DNA of 64,000 bases from Cordylochernes scorpioides (lineage: Eukaryota > Arthropoda > Arachnida > Pseudoscorpiones > Chernetidae), in NCBI GenBank assembly GCA_030710605.1, contig CP092880.1:10658179-10722178 (forward strand), in the 5' to 3' direction. The notes beneath the pieces are model-generated. The model searched no databases. It saw only the letters and a program-made list of their open reading frames with translations, and had not been told where the DNA came from. Positions 28,974 through 39,964 of this stretch are shown piece by piece (positions within the stretch are counted from its first letter, which is position 1; each line of letters starts with the position of its first letter). Made by a program: the position numbers and the translations under genes.

Positions 28974-31900
28974 TTACTTTGGCTTTATTCCCACGATGCT
29001 GAGGCTCTCCAGGTGTTTCTTCATCTGGTCTCGGGATAGGTCCTTTGTGAAGATATCCGCCTCCAGGTCCTGAGATGGCTTGTACAGAAGGCAGATGTCT
29101 CTGGATTCATAACAGTCTCTCAAGAAGTGGTACTTTCTGTTGATATGTCTACAGCGACTGCTTTGTTTAGGGCTGGAGATCCAGTTGATCAATGACTGAC
29201 TGTCTGTATAGATCGCAGTTGGTTTTTCCATGAAATTCCATTCTTCCAGCTCTCGTAACAGGTTTATTATCCACTTGATTTGACAGCAGCTTTCACAAGC
29301 AGCTATCATTTCCGCTTCCATTGTGGAGAGGGCGACGAGTGGTTGTTTACTACTTTTCCAGTCTATAGTTGCTTCGCCGAGCTTCAATACATATCCGCCG
29401 TAGGATTTTCCGTCATGAGTGGTCGACCAGCTGGCATCGGCGTAGGACTTCAGGATTCCAGTCTTCCCTCTTTCAAATTTCACTCCTAGGTCAATTGTTC
29501 CTCGTAGGTATCTCATAACTCTTTTGATTGCTGTCCAGTGCATCTGTTTTGGTTGTCTGGAGTACTGTGAAAGTTTGCTAGTGATGTAAGCAATGTCGGG
29601 TCTGGTGTTAACAGCTAGAAACATTAGCATTCCAAGGGCTTCTTGGTAAGTGTGCTGATCACAATTGTCATCTTCAATATGATTATCCAAATTGATTTCT
29701 TTGGAACCTGGTGTTGGAACTTCCTTACAATTTTCCATTCCATATTTCTGCAATATTTGTTGTACATAGTGGCTTTGCTGTAGCGAAATTCCCTCCTTGT
29801 CTTGTATGATCTTGATTCCCAAAAACATGCCTTTACATGTTACATCCTTTATTTCCAGATGATGTCTCAGTTTATTGATGAATCTGTTTGAGGTATCTTC
29901 AGAATCTGAGACAGTGATAAAGTCATCAACATATATCCCTACATAGAAGTATTTGTCTTCATTCTTCCATTTAAATAGGCAAGGATCAGATTTAAGTTTT
30001 TCCAGTCCACAGTCATGAAGTACTTGACTGAATTTCTCATACCACGATCTTCCGGATTGAGGTAGACCGTAAATACTTTTGTTGAGTTTGCAAACTTTGT
30101 TTCTGTCTTGGACAAATCCAGCAGGTTGTTCCATTAATATTGTATTTTCAATGTTTCCATTTAGATAGGCTGCTTTTACATCAAATAGTTTAATGACTGA
30201 ATCTTTTGTTGCTGCCATTGACAAAATAGTCCTGAGGGTGGCATTTTTAATTACAGGGCTGAAACTTTCGTTGTAATCTCTTCCTGGGATTTGGTTGTAT
30301 CCCATTGCAACAAGTCTAGCTTTGTAAGTTTTGTTTTCTTGGTCTTTAGATATTTTGAACACCCATTTACTTTTGACAACTTCAGCGTTTACAGGTCTAG
30401 GTACCAGTTCCCATACTTGATGCGAGTACATGTTCTGTATTTCCTCAAGCATTGCGTTCTCCCAATGTTTCTTGTCTTCGCATGCGATGGCTTCTTCATA
30501 GTCTTTCGGAATGGTTTCATTCGTAGTAGCCAGAACGTAGTCATCGAATCTTTTAGGTATTGTTCGAGTTCTTTGTGGTCTGTCTGATTCACTTGACTCT
30601 GTCTGTCTGTTGACCATGGTATCTGGTGCTGGCTCTTCAATATCAACATCTGATAGAACATGATTGTTCAGTTGTTCATCCTCCTGAATGAAGAAATATG
30701 TGTCAGTGTCCGTATTATTATCATTTTGTTTTTCTTCCGAGATGACATTATTGTTCTCTCTGAAGTGAATGTCTGCGGTTTCAAGAATGACTCTCGCTGT
30801 GATATCAAATACTCGATAAGCTCTTCTGCATCTTGAATAGCCTACAAATATTCCTCTCTTAGATTTAGCTTCTAGTTTGTGTCTTTGATGATTCTCGAGT
30901 TTATAGAAGACTTCACAACCAAATCTCATGATGTGAGAGACGGATGGCTTTTTACCTTTCCATTTTTCCATAGGGGTAGTGTCTGGGTCATTAGTTGTGG
31001 GAGTTAGATTGTACAGATATGCAGCTGTATTCACAGCTTCTGCCCAGAAGTGTAGGGGTAATTGGGAGTCTGCCAGAAGTGTTCGGCCTTTGTCTAATAG
31101 TGTTCTGTTAGCTCTTTCAACTCTCCCATTGCTTCTTGGGGTGTACGGTGTAGTTAGTTCATGTTTAATTCCTTTGGATTCTATGAAGGTTTCAAGGTTT
31201 TTATTGATAAATTCTGTTCCGTTATCTGTTCTAAGTCGTTTTAGTTTTGAGTTTAGCTCGTTTTATCTCTTTACAATAAACTTCTTCAAAACTTCTGCTG
31301 TTGAGAGTTTATCTTTGAGAAATTCTACAAATATTCTCCTAGAAAATCCATCTACGATGGTCAAGAAATATTTACTTCCGCCCAAGGAGTTTATTCTCAT
31401 TGGACCACAGAGATCGACATAAATGGCTTCAAATGGGTAGCTTTCCTGATTGTTATCTGTGTGAACATAGGGTACTTTGGTCATTTTTCCCAAGGAGCAA
31501 GCATCACATTGATCAAGGGTACCATTTATAGAGTTCAAGCCTTTTAGAAGATTGTTCTTCAAAATCAGGTCTAGTTTGTTGTTACTAGGATGTCCTAACC
31601 TTCTGTGCCATGCAGTCCTAGAATTGTCCTTTGAAATCAAGCAATGTTCGTTTGGGACATGAGTTGCTTCAGATAAACGTGATAGGTTCAATGTGTACAT
31701 GTTACCATCAAAGTTGCCTGTTCCTATTAGCTTGTCATCAGAAGAGTATATGTATGCTCCTTCAGAGTTCAAAAGAACAGAGTTCCCTCTTCTTACTACG
31801 CTTGGAATGGACATTAGATTTCCTTTCAGGTGTGGTACATGGAGGACATTATGCAGGGTTACAGCGTTGTTAAGTTTGTCCTTACCTTGTACAGTAGCTT

Positions 31901-32927
31901 GGATTAATCCTGATGAGGCAGATTCGATGTGTCTCCCTTCTTCCGCCACTTGTATGCTTCTTCTCTCCTCCGTCTTGTGCTCGATCCAATCACCATGGGA
32001 AGTCATGTGGCTTGTGCACGCAGAATCAATTATCCACACGTCCTGAGTTGTCGGGCGTTCCTCCCTTGTGCTTGCATGTAGTGCGTATTCTGAAGTGGAG
32101 TCTCTTCGTTGGGATGGTTCCTCCGTTCGTTCTTGGATTGCTGACCTGGCTGTGTCTTTGTTTTGTTTTGGTCCTTTATGGTAGTTCCTTGTACTGGCCA
32201 TGTTATTTTTGTTTGTTGTATTCTTTTGATTTCCTTTGTTGTCAGGGTTGAACCAACAGTCTTTCTTGAAATGTACTTTTCTTTTGCAAATGAAGCATGA
32301 TTTTTCTTTGAATTGGTTGCCTGATGATCTGAAAGCATTTTCAGGATTTTTGCTTCTGTCCTGTCTTTTCTTCTCGAAATCCAGTAGAGTTTGTCTCAAG
32401 TCTGGTAAGGAGATTTCTCTGTTTATTGACAGTGCTGCTGTGATCGTGTCAAAGTTAGGTGTGAGTCCTTCAACAATGTATCGTACAAGTTCTCTTTCTG
32501 TTACAGTCTTTCCTAGCTGGGTGATCTCTTGTGCCAGTTTCTGTGCTCGTACAATATACATGTTGACATTTTCATTTGGGTTCAATTTTAGTCTGGCTAG
32601 ATCCAACATTAGGTCTATCCTTTTATTTTCTAGAGATCCTTCAAACCTTTTCTTTATGTCGTACCAAATTCTTTTGGCTCTTTTATCGCCTCGAAAGATG
32701 ATTGTTAAGTCATCCGAAAGTGACAATATTATTAGGCTGTATGCTTCCCGATTCTTTTTCTTCCAAATATCATATTCTAGTTTATTTTTTGTAAAGTCTG
32801 GCTCGTCATTAACAATTACGTCCTCGAAGAGATCTTTTGAATCTAGAATTGCTTCCATTTTCATGGACCACGTGGTATAGTTGTTTTCTGTTAACTGTTC
32901 GATTTTTGCTAAGTTATATGTATCCAT
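28974..32927 (-). pseudogene. Copia gag-pol polyprotein, one in-frame stop
   Basis: The minus-strand frame opens with ATG at 32927 (MDTYNLAKIEQL) and stays in one frame to the stop at 28974. A TAA at codon 555 (31263-31265) interrupts the integrase. Gag spans residues 1-210, followed by a zinc knuckle CX2CX4HX4C at 211-224. The protease active site is DSA at 301-303 (usually DSG or DTG). Integrase has the zinc ligands H441, H446, C474 and C477 and the DD35E triad D505, D568 and E604. RT carries FDVKAAYLNG and YVDD at about residues 999-1002, and RNase H SYADASW follows. Everything except the stop looks functional, so read-through or trans-complementation is possible. Confidence 0.92.
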
Positions 32928-33029
32928 TTTTATTCAATTTTTATTTTCTAAATTGGCGGTTAGTCCAATTATTTATTTTTATTTTTGATTTAAATGGATC
33001 AATTGGCGGTTAGTCCAATTCGCGCGCCC

Positions 33030-33048
33030 AAACAACGCACTGCTACCA
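33030..33048 (-). promoter_or_regulatory. Copia primer-binding site
   Basis: Read on the minus strand three bases after the 5' LTR, TGGTAGCAG is complementary to the 3' end CTGCTACCA expected of initiator tRNA-Met. The following bases (TGCGTTGTTT) match that tRNA only partly, so the exact primer is an inference. Confidence 0.65.
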
Positions 33049-33051
33049 AAT

Positions 33052-33309
33052 TGATATAGGCTTAGCAAAATACGGTTATTCTTTTTGAGGATTTCTGGTT
33101 GTTTTTGTACTCACGTATGTTGTAGTTACGAGGACATCCCTTTAGATAAAAACAAATATATATTTATTTAAGGAACGACTTGTTCCATTACATATATTGC
33201 TAAGACAAGTTAGCGGTAAACATCAGCAAGGTTGAAGGTAGTTGTTGGAAGTTACGTAATCGTAGTGACGTCAGCCTCTATGATGATTAAAGTCAAAGTT
33301 TGTGTAACA
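33052..33309 (-). repeat. Copia 5' LTR
   Basis: 258 bp from TGATATAGGCTTAGC to TGTGTAACA on the plus strand. As the 5' LTR of a minus-strand element it should contain the promoter. TATATATTTATTTAAGG near 33165 is AT-rich, but no TATA box could be assigned with confidence. Confidence 0.95.
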
Positions 33310-33475
33310 CTGGATCTGTAAAGAAAAAAAAAACATTTTTTTTTTGTTTCCTCTTTACAGTGCAATAAATTGATAAAGAGGGAGCAATCTCTCGAAATAT
33401 TTTAAGAAAAAAATTGTTTTTTCTTTTTTTTCTTTACAGATCCAAGTACGCCCTTTTATATAATCCTAATTTATT
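33310..33475. repeat. Palindrome P, right half with expanded centre
   Basis: Starts with the target duplication CTGGA and TCTGTAAAG, runs through A-rich and T-rich stretches and ends TCTTTACAGATCCAAGTACG then CCCTTTTATATAATC, the inverted match of the left half at 28670-28707. Compared with 22563-22657 the centre is about 70 bp longer. Confidence 0.8.
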
Positions 33476-33825
33476 TAACCAATATTTCAGTTGGCTGAAC
33501 GCCAACCTTTTTCAAGGTATTAAGTAGTTCTGATGAAGTATTTCTATCAAGTAAGGAACTGTTTATATACAAAAATTATACATATCTATTATATGAAGAG
33601 TTTATAATTTTTAAATAAAAATAAATCTTGAACTGCGCTTCGGGAAATTCTTTATCAATGAATAAATAAAAATACCGAAGTATCAAATATATGTTAGTAT
33701 TTTAGAAAGGTGTTGTATAATATTTATTTATTCTTTTTTTTTTTCAGAAATTTATCTTATTTCACGGATTTCTCCTTTAAAATTATAAATATTCAATAAG
33801 CACTTTGTACTTTTACTTTTTATAT
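33476..33825. repeat. Family-L arm and AT-rich spacer
   Basis: At 33478-33530, read on the minus strand, AAAAGGTTGGCGTTCAGCCA then ACTGAAATATTGG form a hairpin followed by GAAA. Better-preserved copies are at 50776-51063. The rest of the stretch is AT-rich with nothing recognised. Confidence 0.55.
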
Positions 33826-34260
33826 GGGGGTCGGTGGAAGGCTGGTCTAAACCGTTGGTTTTCGACCGCTACGACCCGGGTTCGATTCCAGCATTGGGGA
33901 CTCTTTTTTCCAATTAAAAAAAAATGCTCCAATGGCCCCCGATTCTTGCAAAAGTCCAAACCCACCAGCGAGTGCGAGTAATCAAACGGGTCAAAACCAC
34001 ATTTGTAAGTACAATGTTGAACTTCTTTTCACATGTGTAGACATGTGGTGCATTTACAGTAAAAGCAGTCATCTACTTCTATCCACCATGATTATCATGG
34101 CCTATACGACGTGTATTAGGGATAAGCAGAAAAAAAACTTTTTATATGAACAAAATGGACAAATATATATCAATAATTATGATTATTTTCTGAGAGAAAG
34201 GGGGAAAAAAAACTTGCCGACTAAGCTTTTCTCCTATTGGTCAGATTGTGTCACGTGAGG
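33826..34260 (+). repeat. tRNA-headed SINE (family A), copy 1
   Basis: The first 78 bp contain a tRNA-like segment with a perfect box B, GGTTCGATTCC, at about 33878-33890. The body follows with CAATGGCCCCCGATTCTTGC, then the block ACATGTGTAGACATGTGGTGC, and ends in AT-rich sequence. The same head and body order occurs on the minus strand at 50205-50600, and the body alone at 44345-44490. Confidence 0.75.
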
Positions 34261-34671
34261 CTGTAATAGGATTAAAGACTTTCTAGCAAATTCACTTAGC
34301 CATCAAACCAAAGTAAATTATAGTTTCTGTTGGCGATAACCACATATTGGTGTTTGTCCCCCATCCTGGGTACGGAGGTATCTTTTTTTCATTGTTTAGA
34401 TTCCTTTTTACTTTTTATTTGATTCAAAATAACACTTTAATATATTTGTTGTTATTGGTCTTTAAATAGTTTTTTTTATTTAGTGTTTTATACTTCTTCA
34501 TATATATAAACATTTATATGACATTTTTCATAATGGTGAAATAATTATTCTTAAAATATGTGTCATATATTATAAATATTATATATCTTTATTATATAGT
34601 GTAAGTGTTGTGTGTGTTGCTTCAATTGATCGTTTTAAAAAATATTTATCAAGTATTTTTTGTTAATTTAC
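34261..34671. other. AT-rich sequence, no gene seen
   Basis: No domain or shared repeat noticed. Confidence 0.4.
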
Positions 34672-34957
34672 ACTTATGGACAAAACTTAAGGAAGTGGAA
34701 AGTCTTTGTTATCGCTGGGCGTCTTTTTTTTTTTTGAAGGAGACAGAGGCAATTTTGTTTACAATTGGTTATCTCGTGTGTTTTCAATAAAGGTCACTGT
34801 AATATCTTTCAGAGTTATTGTCTGAATCCCGATATACATGCTAAAAGGTACAACTTCCTTATGTTTTGACAATGAGTGTATCTTTCAGAGTTATTGTCTG
34901 AATCCAGATATACATGCTAAAAGGGTACAACTTCCTTAAGTTTTGTCCATGAGTGCA
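34672..34957. repeat. MITE (family M), short copy
   Basis: Begins CACTTATGGACAAAACTTAA and ends CTTAAGTTTTGTCCATGAGTG, imperfect terminal inverted repeats of about 23 bp. Inside it has two copies of the 76-bp unit that is expanded to five in the copy at 37737-38246. A TA is present at the left end but not at the right. Confidence 0.8.
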
Positions 34958-34992
34958 CAGTCTTATTTTTCTTCTTTCTTATCTCCACTCAA

Positions 34993-35290
34993 TCATACTA
35001 AGGTATCAAGCTTGTAAAGCTTGATACTTTTGATGGTGTCTGCTGGGGATAAGTAGAGCTCATCAATGGATGAGTCAATACAGTCAATAATGTGTTTTGG
35101 GGTTGCAGGTTGAAAATTGCACTTAGTACATAGTGGGAAAACCTTGCAACCATTATGAAAAATCATTGTCCGTAGATGATCAGACTTAAGTCTGGAAATC
35201 AAAGACTGTTGTTTTCTTGGGAGTACAGAATTGGTGCTTGTCCCTCACGCTCTGTACCAGTCATGTGCAGCATTAGATTTTCATTCCTGC
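34993..35290 (-). pseudogene. LINE C-terminus with CCHC finger
   Basis: The minus strand encodes ISRLKSDHLRTMIFHNGCKV then FPLCTKCNFQPATPKHIIDC, with C, C, H and C correctly spaced for the LINE C-terminal zinc finger, and ends IKSIKLYKLDTLV. Frameshifted sequence up to 35290 extends it. This is a different LINE family from those at 1-2889 and 8402-17530. Confidence 0.75.
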
Positions 35291-35690
35291 AGGCATTGGG
35301 TTATGAGTGCACAGTAAATTAGTACAGTAATTATTAATGTTTTGGATAGGGTGTTTTATGGCAGTCTCTATTGTACAAATACTAATTGTAACTGCATATC
35401 ACATGATGTATATGATTTTTTAATTGTAATCTATCTTTTCGTGTTGAATATCTGAACACTATCACATACGATACCGCAGAGTAAGTTGAAAGCTCGCAGA
35501 GCTATGGATAATTCACACATGAATAGAAATTTAAAACGATTAGAAGAGTAGAGAAAGGTCCAAATAGGTCCAAGAAGGTTGTTAGTGAGGGTGAATAATT
35601 CTACAATACTTCTGTGAACATGTTACTTCTTTATTCACATATGTGCTGATAATTTACATATCTATGTCTGAAAAAAAAAAACAATAGAAA
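35291..35690. other. No recognisable gene
   Basis: No domain, frame or shared repeat noticed. Confidence 0.4.
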
Positions 35691-36170
35691 AAATCAATGT
35701 TTAGTTGATTTCTTTTACACCAGATGGTGCTCTGCCTTCTGAAAGCAGATGAGCTCCTGGTCAAGATATGCCTTCTTTATTTTTAATATCTTTGTCTATA
35801 ATTAAAAAGGCATATATTGGATCAAAATATAATTTAATTTACCAATATTTCAGTTGGCTTAACGCCAACCTTTATCAAGGTGTTATAACATATTAATGTG
35901 TGTCAACAACAAACTCAGCGCCACATAACGTCAACAGAATTAAGTTAACTTAATAGCTTTTGAGGTAAAAGCCTTCTACAGGCCTCAAAACACGTGAATG
36001 CTAGAATTACAAAGGTGATTGGCCTTTCTTTTATACATTAAATATAAGAAAGAAAAGGCATCTCCTTACCGTGCAACTGAAAGTTTCTGATGGCTTGCGT
36101 TCTCTATCGGGATAAATATCAAATATTCGTTTATTTTTAATTATTCCAGAATTGTCCAAATTTTAATTTA
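35691..36170. repeat. Mosaic of single arms (R2, L, R3)
   Basis: 35700-35795 is a diverged R2 arm (CCAGATGGTGCTCTGCCTTC). 35800-35935 is an L arm with TCAGTTGGCTTAACGCCAAC and ATTTGGTAA-type ends. 36055-36160 is an R3 arm (TGATGGCTTGCGTTCTCTAT). Each is a single arm, so the fold-back partner has been lost. Confidence 0.6.
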
Positions 36171-36357
36171 TGCACCTTATCCCAATACAATATCACATTT
36201 GTACTCTTTTTTTTTTTTCTGTTTAAATATAGTTTGAGGCCAATGGAGAGAAGATCTTATCATTCGAAATATAGCCCAGTGAAAATAAATTGAACTTATT
36301 GTTTTTTAAACTATTGTATGAATTAATACAAAGCAATAACTCGCCATCTATATATAT

Positions 36358-36520
36358 CAAATGAAGACATTAAGACGCGAATGGTTTTTTTACACAAATA
36401 AATCAAACTTCTACTGATGAACCAAGACCTTCCAATATAAATTTCATCACAGTAAAGACAGTGTAAGTTTGATTTATTTGTGAAAAGAAACATTCGTGTG
36501 TTAATGTCTTCATTCGATAA
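36358..36520. repeat. F1 family fold-back, diverged
   Basis: Arms with ATGAAGACATTAAGACGCGA and its inverted form flank CTACTGATGAACCAAGACC, a damaged version of the CTGATGA segment. The GAAA half is missing. Confidence 0.65.
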
Positions 36521-36647
36521 ACTATTGTATAAAATAGTTTTATATTCATTCGATTTAATTTTCTATTCAGATCACTCATTATAGAGATTTGTTATTTATC
36601 AAGAAAACTCACTAATTGTAGAAATTTGTTCTTAATTTTATGAAGAA

Positions 36648-37646
36648 ATAAATACTATAGAATAAAGCGATAGGAGAAAATAATTTTTAATAATCGACTA
36701 CACGAGCTTTCGGGCAGTCACGCCCTTCAACTGGTATTGATACATGATGGCAATAGGCCTTAAATAGGATTCCGTTTTTTAAGATATATTTACATATGAG
36801 AAAAATAATATAGGACGGCTAAAAAACAATTTAGTTAAAAAATATTTGCAAATCTAAGCTATTGTATAATACATTTATGTAACTATGCTAATCCTGTAAT
36901 GCCGGTTGACAAATAAATGGTAGGTTTGTAATTGGCTAAAACATGTGACTATATAATGAAGAGAGACTAGTATTAGGATATCGACTGTTCAACCCGCCAT
37001 CAGCGGCCATATTGGAACTATACTGGGGGGGGGGGGGGGTTTAACGGTTATTCAAGTTATTACATATATCCTGATATTGTGCAGGTAAATCTATATGTCG
37101 GTTAATGCTATTTTTTGATATGGATACAACGGCCTCTATGATCAGTCTTTGGTATTTATTGGAGATGTTGTATCCATATCAAAAAATAGCATTAACCGAC
37201 ATATAGATTTACCTGCACAATATCAGGATATATGTAATAACTTGAATAACCGTTAAAACCCCCCCCCAGTATAGTTCCAATATGGGCCGCTGATGGCGGG
37301 TTGAACAGTCGATATCCTAATACTAGTCTCTCTTCATTATATAGTCACGTGTTTTAGCCAATTACAAACCTACCATTTATTTGTCAACCGGCATTACAGG
37401 ATTAGCATAGTTACATAAATGTATTATACAATAGCTTAGATTTGCAAATATTTTTTTAACTAAATTGTTTTTTAGCCGTCCTATATTATTTTTCTCATAT
37501 GTAAATATATCTTAAAAAACGGAATCCTATTTAAGGCCTATTGCCATAATGTATCAATACCAGTTGAAGGGCGTGACTGCCCGAAAGCTCGTGTAGTCGA
37601 TTATTAAAAATTATTTTCTCCTAACGCTTTATTCTATAGTATTTAT
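36648..37646. mobile_element. Penelope-like element fold-back, 480-bp arms
   Basis: Left arm 36648-37130 and right arm 37167-37646 are nearly identical inverted copies with a 36-bp spacer. The minus strand across the spacer and inner left arm encodes the Penelope C-terminus (37081-37170). Each arm has a TTGAAGGGC hairpin followed by CGAAAGCTCG (36712-36742 and 37563-37592). A G-run at about 37027-37040 is matched by a shorter C-run near 37260. Confidence 0.85.
37060..37170 (-). pseudogene. Penelope-like protein C-terminus
   Basis: The minus strand reads NKYQRLIIEAVVSISKNSIN then RHIDLPAQYQDICNN and a stop. It aligns by eye with the end of the protein at 5019-5602 (QRLFLEALVSSKINSINRKI, then DLPTQYNNI). 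Only the last 35 residues remain. Confidence 0.8.
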
Positions 37647-37736
37647 AATCCAAGGAGAAAGTTTCCATGTTTAAAAAAAATTATGAAGAAATAGCTCTGA
37701 ACAATTCCCTCCTCGACCTACAGGAAGAACGTTATA

Positions 37737-38246
37737 CACTCATGGACAAAACTTAAGGAAATGAAAATATTTTAATGTAGCCAATCGTCTATTTTTCTGA
37801 AGGAGACAGAGGCAATTTTGTTCACACTTGGATATCTCGTGTTACTTCAATAAAGCTCACTGTAATATCTTTCAGAGTTATTGTCTGAACCCCGATATAC
37901 ATGCTAAAAGGTACAACTTCCTTATGTTTTGTCTATGGGTGTATCTTTCAGAGTTATTGCCTGAATCCCGAAATACATGCTAAAAGGTACAACTTCTTTA
38001 TGTTTTGTCTATGGGTGTATCTTTCAGAGTTATTGTCTCAATCCCGATTTACATACTAAAAGGTACAAATTCCTTATGCTTTGTCTATGGGTGTATCTTT
38101 CAGAGTTATTGTCTGAATCCCGATATACATACTAAAAGGTACAACTTCCTTATGTTTTGTCTATGGGTGTATCTTTCAGAGTTATTGCCTGAATCCCGAT
38201 ATACATGCTAAAAGGTACAACTTCCTTAAGATTTTTTCCATGAGTG
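37737..38246. mobile_element. MITE (family M) with internal 76-bp array
   Basis: Terminal inverted repeats CACTCATGGACAAAACTTAA and its complement ending CCATGAGTG, flanked by TA (37735-37736 and 38247-38248), point to a Tc1/mariner-type MITE. Its right half holds five tandem copies (37866 onward) of a unit starting TATCTTTCAGAGTTATTG and ending in GTTTTGTCTATGGGTG. The unit's end is a mutated copy of the terminal repeat itself. Confidence 0.88.
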
Positions 38247-38454
38247 TAGGTGCTGTTAACTTTATGTACACAGAGAGGTTTTATTGACATATTTTTAAGT
38301 GGAAGAGTTGTGCTCGAAACAAAATTCTTCATGAATTTTCTACATTAACTGATAATCAAATATCTATAGCTTCGTCCAATACCATCACCAAAGTAAACTT
38401 TCAAATGAAGACTGAATATAAGCAAAATGAACATACAATAGTTATTTTGATTTA

Positions 38455-38585
38455 ATTAATAAGGAATCAAGGGTGCGTTCCTTTTTCTTATATCTTTTAT
38501 TTTTCAAGTTTTCGTGCCAACATGCCCTTGAGAAATAAAATATATAAGAAAAAGAAACGAAACCTTTGATTCCTTATTAATTAAA
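38455..38585. repeat. Fold-back with hairpin-GAAAA centre
   Basis: Arms TTAATAAGGAATCAAGG... (38455-38510) and its inverse (38530-38585) flank a centre that reads on the minus strand CTCAAGGGCATGTTGGCACG then AAAACTTG, a decayed version of the hairpin-GAAAGC motif. Confidence 0.65.
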
Positions 38586-38682
38586 TTACTATATATAGTC
38601 ACGACCGTCTTTCCTCATCGGCCGCCTCTGTCACGGATAATATACAGTTATCATCGTCATGCGTTCTTAATTCTGTCACCGT

Positions 38683-38753
38683 TTGCTTTTGGTTCAGTGG
38701 TAGAATGCTCGCCTGCCACGCGGGCGCCCCGGGTTCGATTCCCGGCCGATGCA
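38683..38753 (+). pseudogene. tRNA-Gly(GCC)-like pseudogene
   Basis: From the D arm onward this is an excellent tRNA-Gly: TGGTTCAGTGGTAGAATGC, anticodon loop CTGCCAC with GCC, box B GGTTCGATTCC and CCGATGCA at the end. The 5' acceptor strand (GTTTGCT) does not pair with CCGATGC, so it cannot form the acceptor stem. Confidence 0.8.
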
Positions 38754-38785
38754 TTTTTTTTTTTTTACAATTTTTAAAACTCATT

Positions 38786-39912
38786 TATATATTATACAAG
38801 AATGACATCCACGGCGCCAATTTATAATTGTAACGAATAGTATTTGAATAAAAGCATTTAATCGGGTAAAACCCGGGCGTTGCCCGGGTCATAAAAATAT
38901 AAAAGCAGGGAAGAATCTATAACACAATAGTTATAGCGTTCTGATATATTAAACTGGCGAATTCGCTAGGATGGTCCACGACTAATGAAACAACCCTTCA
39001 TCTTCAGTTGTCTAGTTGTAAAGATTCATCTTTATTTCAAAATTTAAATAGCACTGAATATTTACATACTTAGAACATACTGTGAAAATAAGAGGACATC
39101 TCTCCCGTCAAAATATACGCCAAGACGCCATCTATTGAATATAATTAAAATATACAAGTATCAGAGTCATGCACAATTCTGTCACCGTTTGCTTTTGGTT
39201 CAGTTGTAGAATGCTCGCCTGTCACGCGGGCGCCCCGGGTTCGATTCCCGGCCGATGCATTTTTTTTTTACAATTTTTAAAACTCATTTATATTATTAAA
39301 ATATATGTGCTTTTCCTGTCTATGTACAGATTTATGGTCTATGTACACAAGTATACAAGTATGTATACAAGTTATTTGCAAATTGCGTTGCAAATTTGCC
39401 CTTTCGCTAGCAAGCAGCGCCTCTAGCGGTGAAGATGGGAGGTAATATCAGCTGACCTAATGGACATGTAAAACGTGTTTTAACAAGACATAGAGAAAAA
39501 TCTGGAGAAGATATTTTTCGGATTTTTAGTCAAGAAAAATAAATTGACAGGTTCTGGGAAAAAGTAGTTGTTTTTTATTCAGAAAATGATGATGACAATA
39601 TTGCTGTATCATATTTGATTATCAGATACAAAATTATATCCGGAAAAATTCCAAAAAGCAGAGACCACGGGTGAAGCAAGTTTAATTTTAGTATGCAGGA
39701 ACAAAATTCTAACAGAAAAACATTCATTCGAGCAGAAGACACAAAGCGAGATCATCTCTTTATAAAAATATCGCTTCTCAGACACAGAGTTTGGAGCGGG
39801 ACGTTTCACAAGAATGACATCCACGGCGCCAATTTATAATTGTAACAAATAGTATTTGAATAAAAGCATTTAATCGGGTAAAACCCGGGCGTTGCCCGGG
39901 TCTTTCGGCTAG
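38786..39912 (+). mobile_element. Helitron-like DNA with two 3' regions
   Basis: A 100-bp block from AAGAATGACATCCACGGCGC to GGTAAAACCCGGGCGTTGCC occurs at 38799-38892 and again at 39809-39900. The second is followed by TTTCGGCTAG, a Helitron-type CTAG terminus before T39913, with the hairpin CCCGGGCGTTGCCCGGG just upstream. The first lacks the terminus. Each is preceded by a tRNA-Gly-like pseudogene. The 5' TC end was not located. Confidence 0.6.
39189..39259 (+). pseudogene. tRNA-Gly-like pseudogene, copy 2
   Basis: Same as the copy at 38683-38753 with the same acceptor defect, plus a T in the anticodon (GTC instead of GCC) and CAGTTG in the D loop. Shared flanks (GTCACCGTTTGCTTTTGG before, poly-T then ACAATTTTTAAAACTCATTT after) show both were copied together as part of a repeat. 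Confidence 0.8.
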
Positions 39913-39964
39913 TATTGAATATTTGAAATTAAGGCGGTAAAAACGTTGTGATTTTCTTTCAATT

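Larger units (their letters stand above)
28708..33309 (-). mobile_element. Ty1/copia LTR retrotransposon, young copy
   Basis: LTRs 28708-28964 and 33052-33309 differ by two substitutions and one T indel. The target duplication is CTGGA. The primer-binding site is next to the 5' LTR (33030-33048) and a purine tract (AAGGAGGGAAT on the minus strand, 28965-28980) lies next to the 3' LTR. A single gag-pol frame of 1318 codons covers almost the whole interior and has one premature TAA. The low LTR divergence means a recent insertion. Order protease-integrase-RT-RNase H is diagnostic of copia. Confidence 0.95.

Noticed and set aside
29280..32880. Plus-strand frames of 69-214 codons across the copia element
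   Set aside because: They are shadows of the minus-strand gag-pol frame.
33530..33550. CTGATGAAG at 33530 as another hammerhead
   Set aside because: No GAAA or closing stem follows at the required distance.
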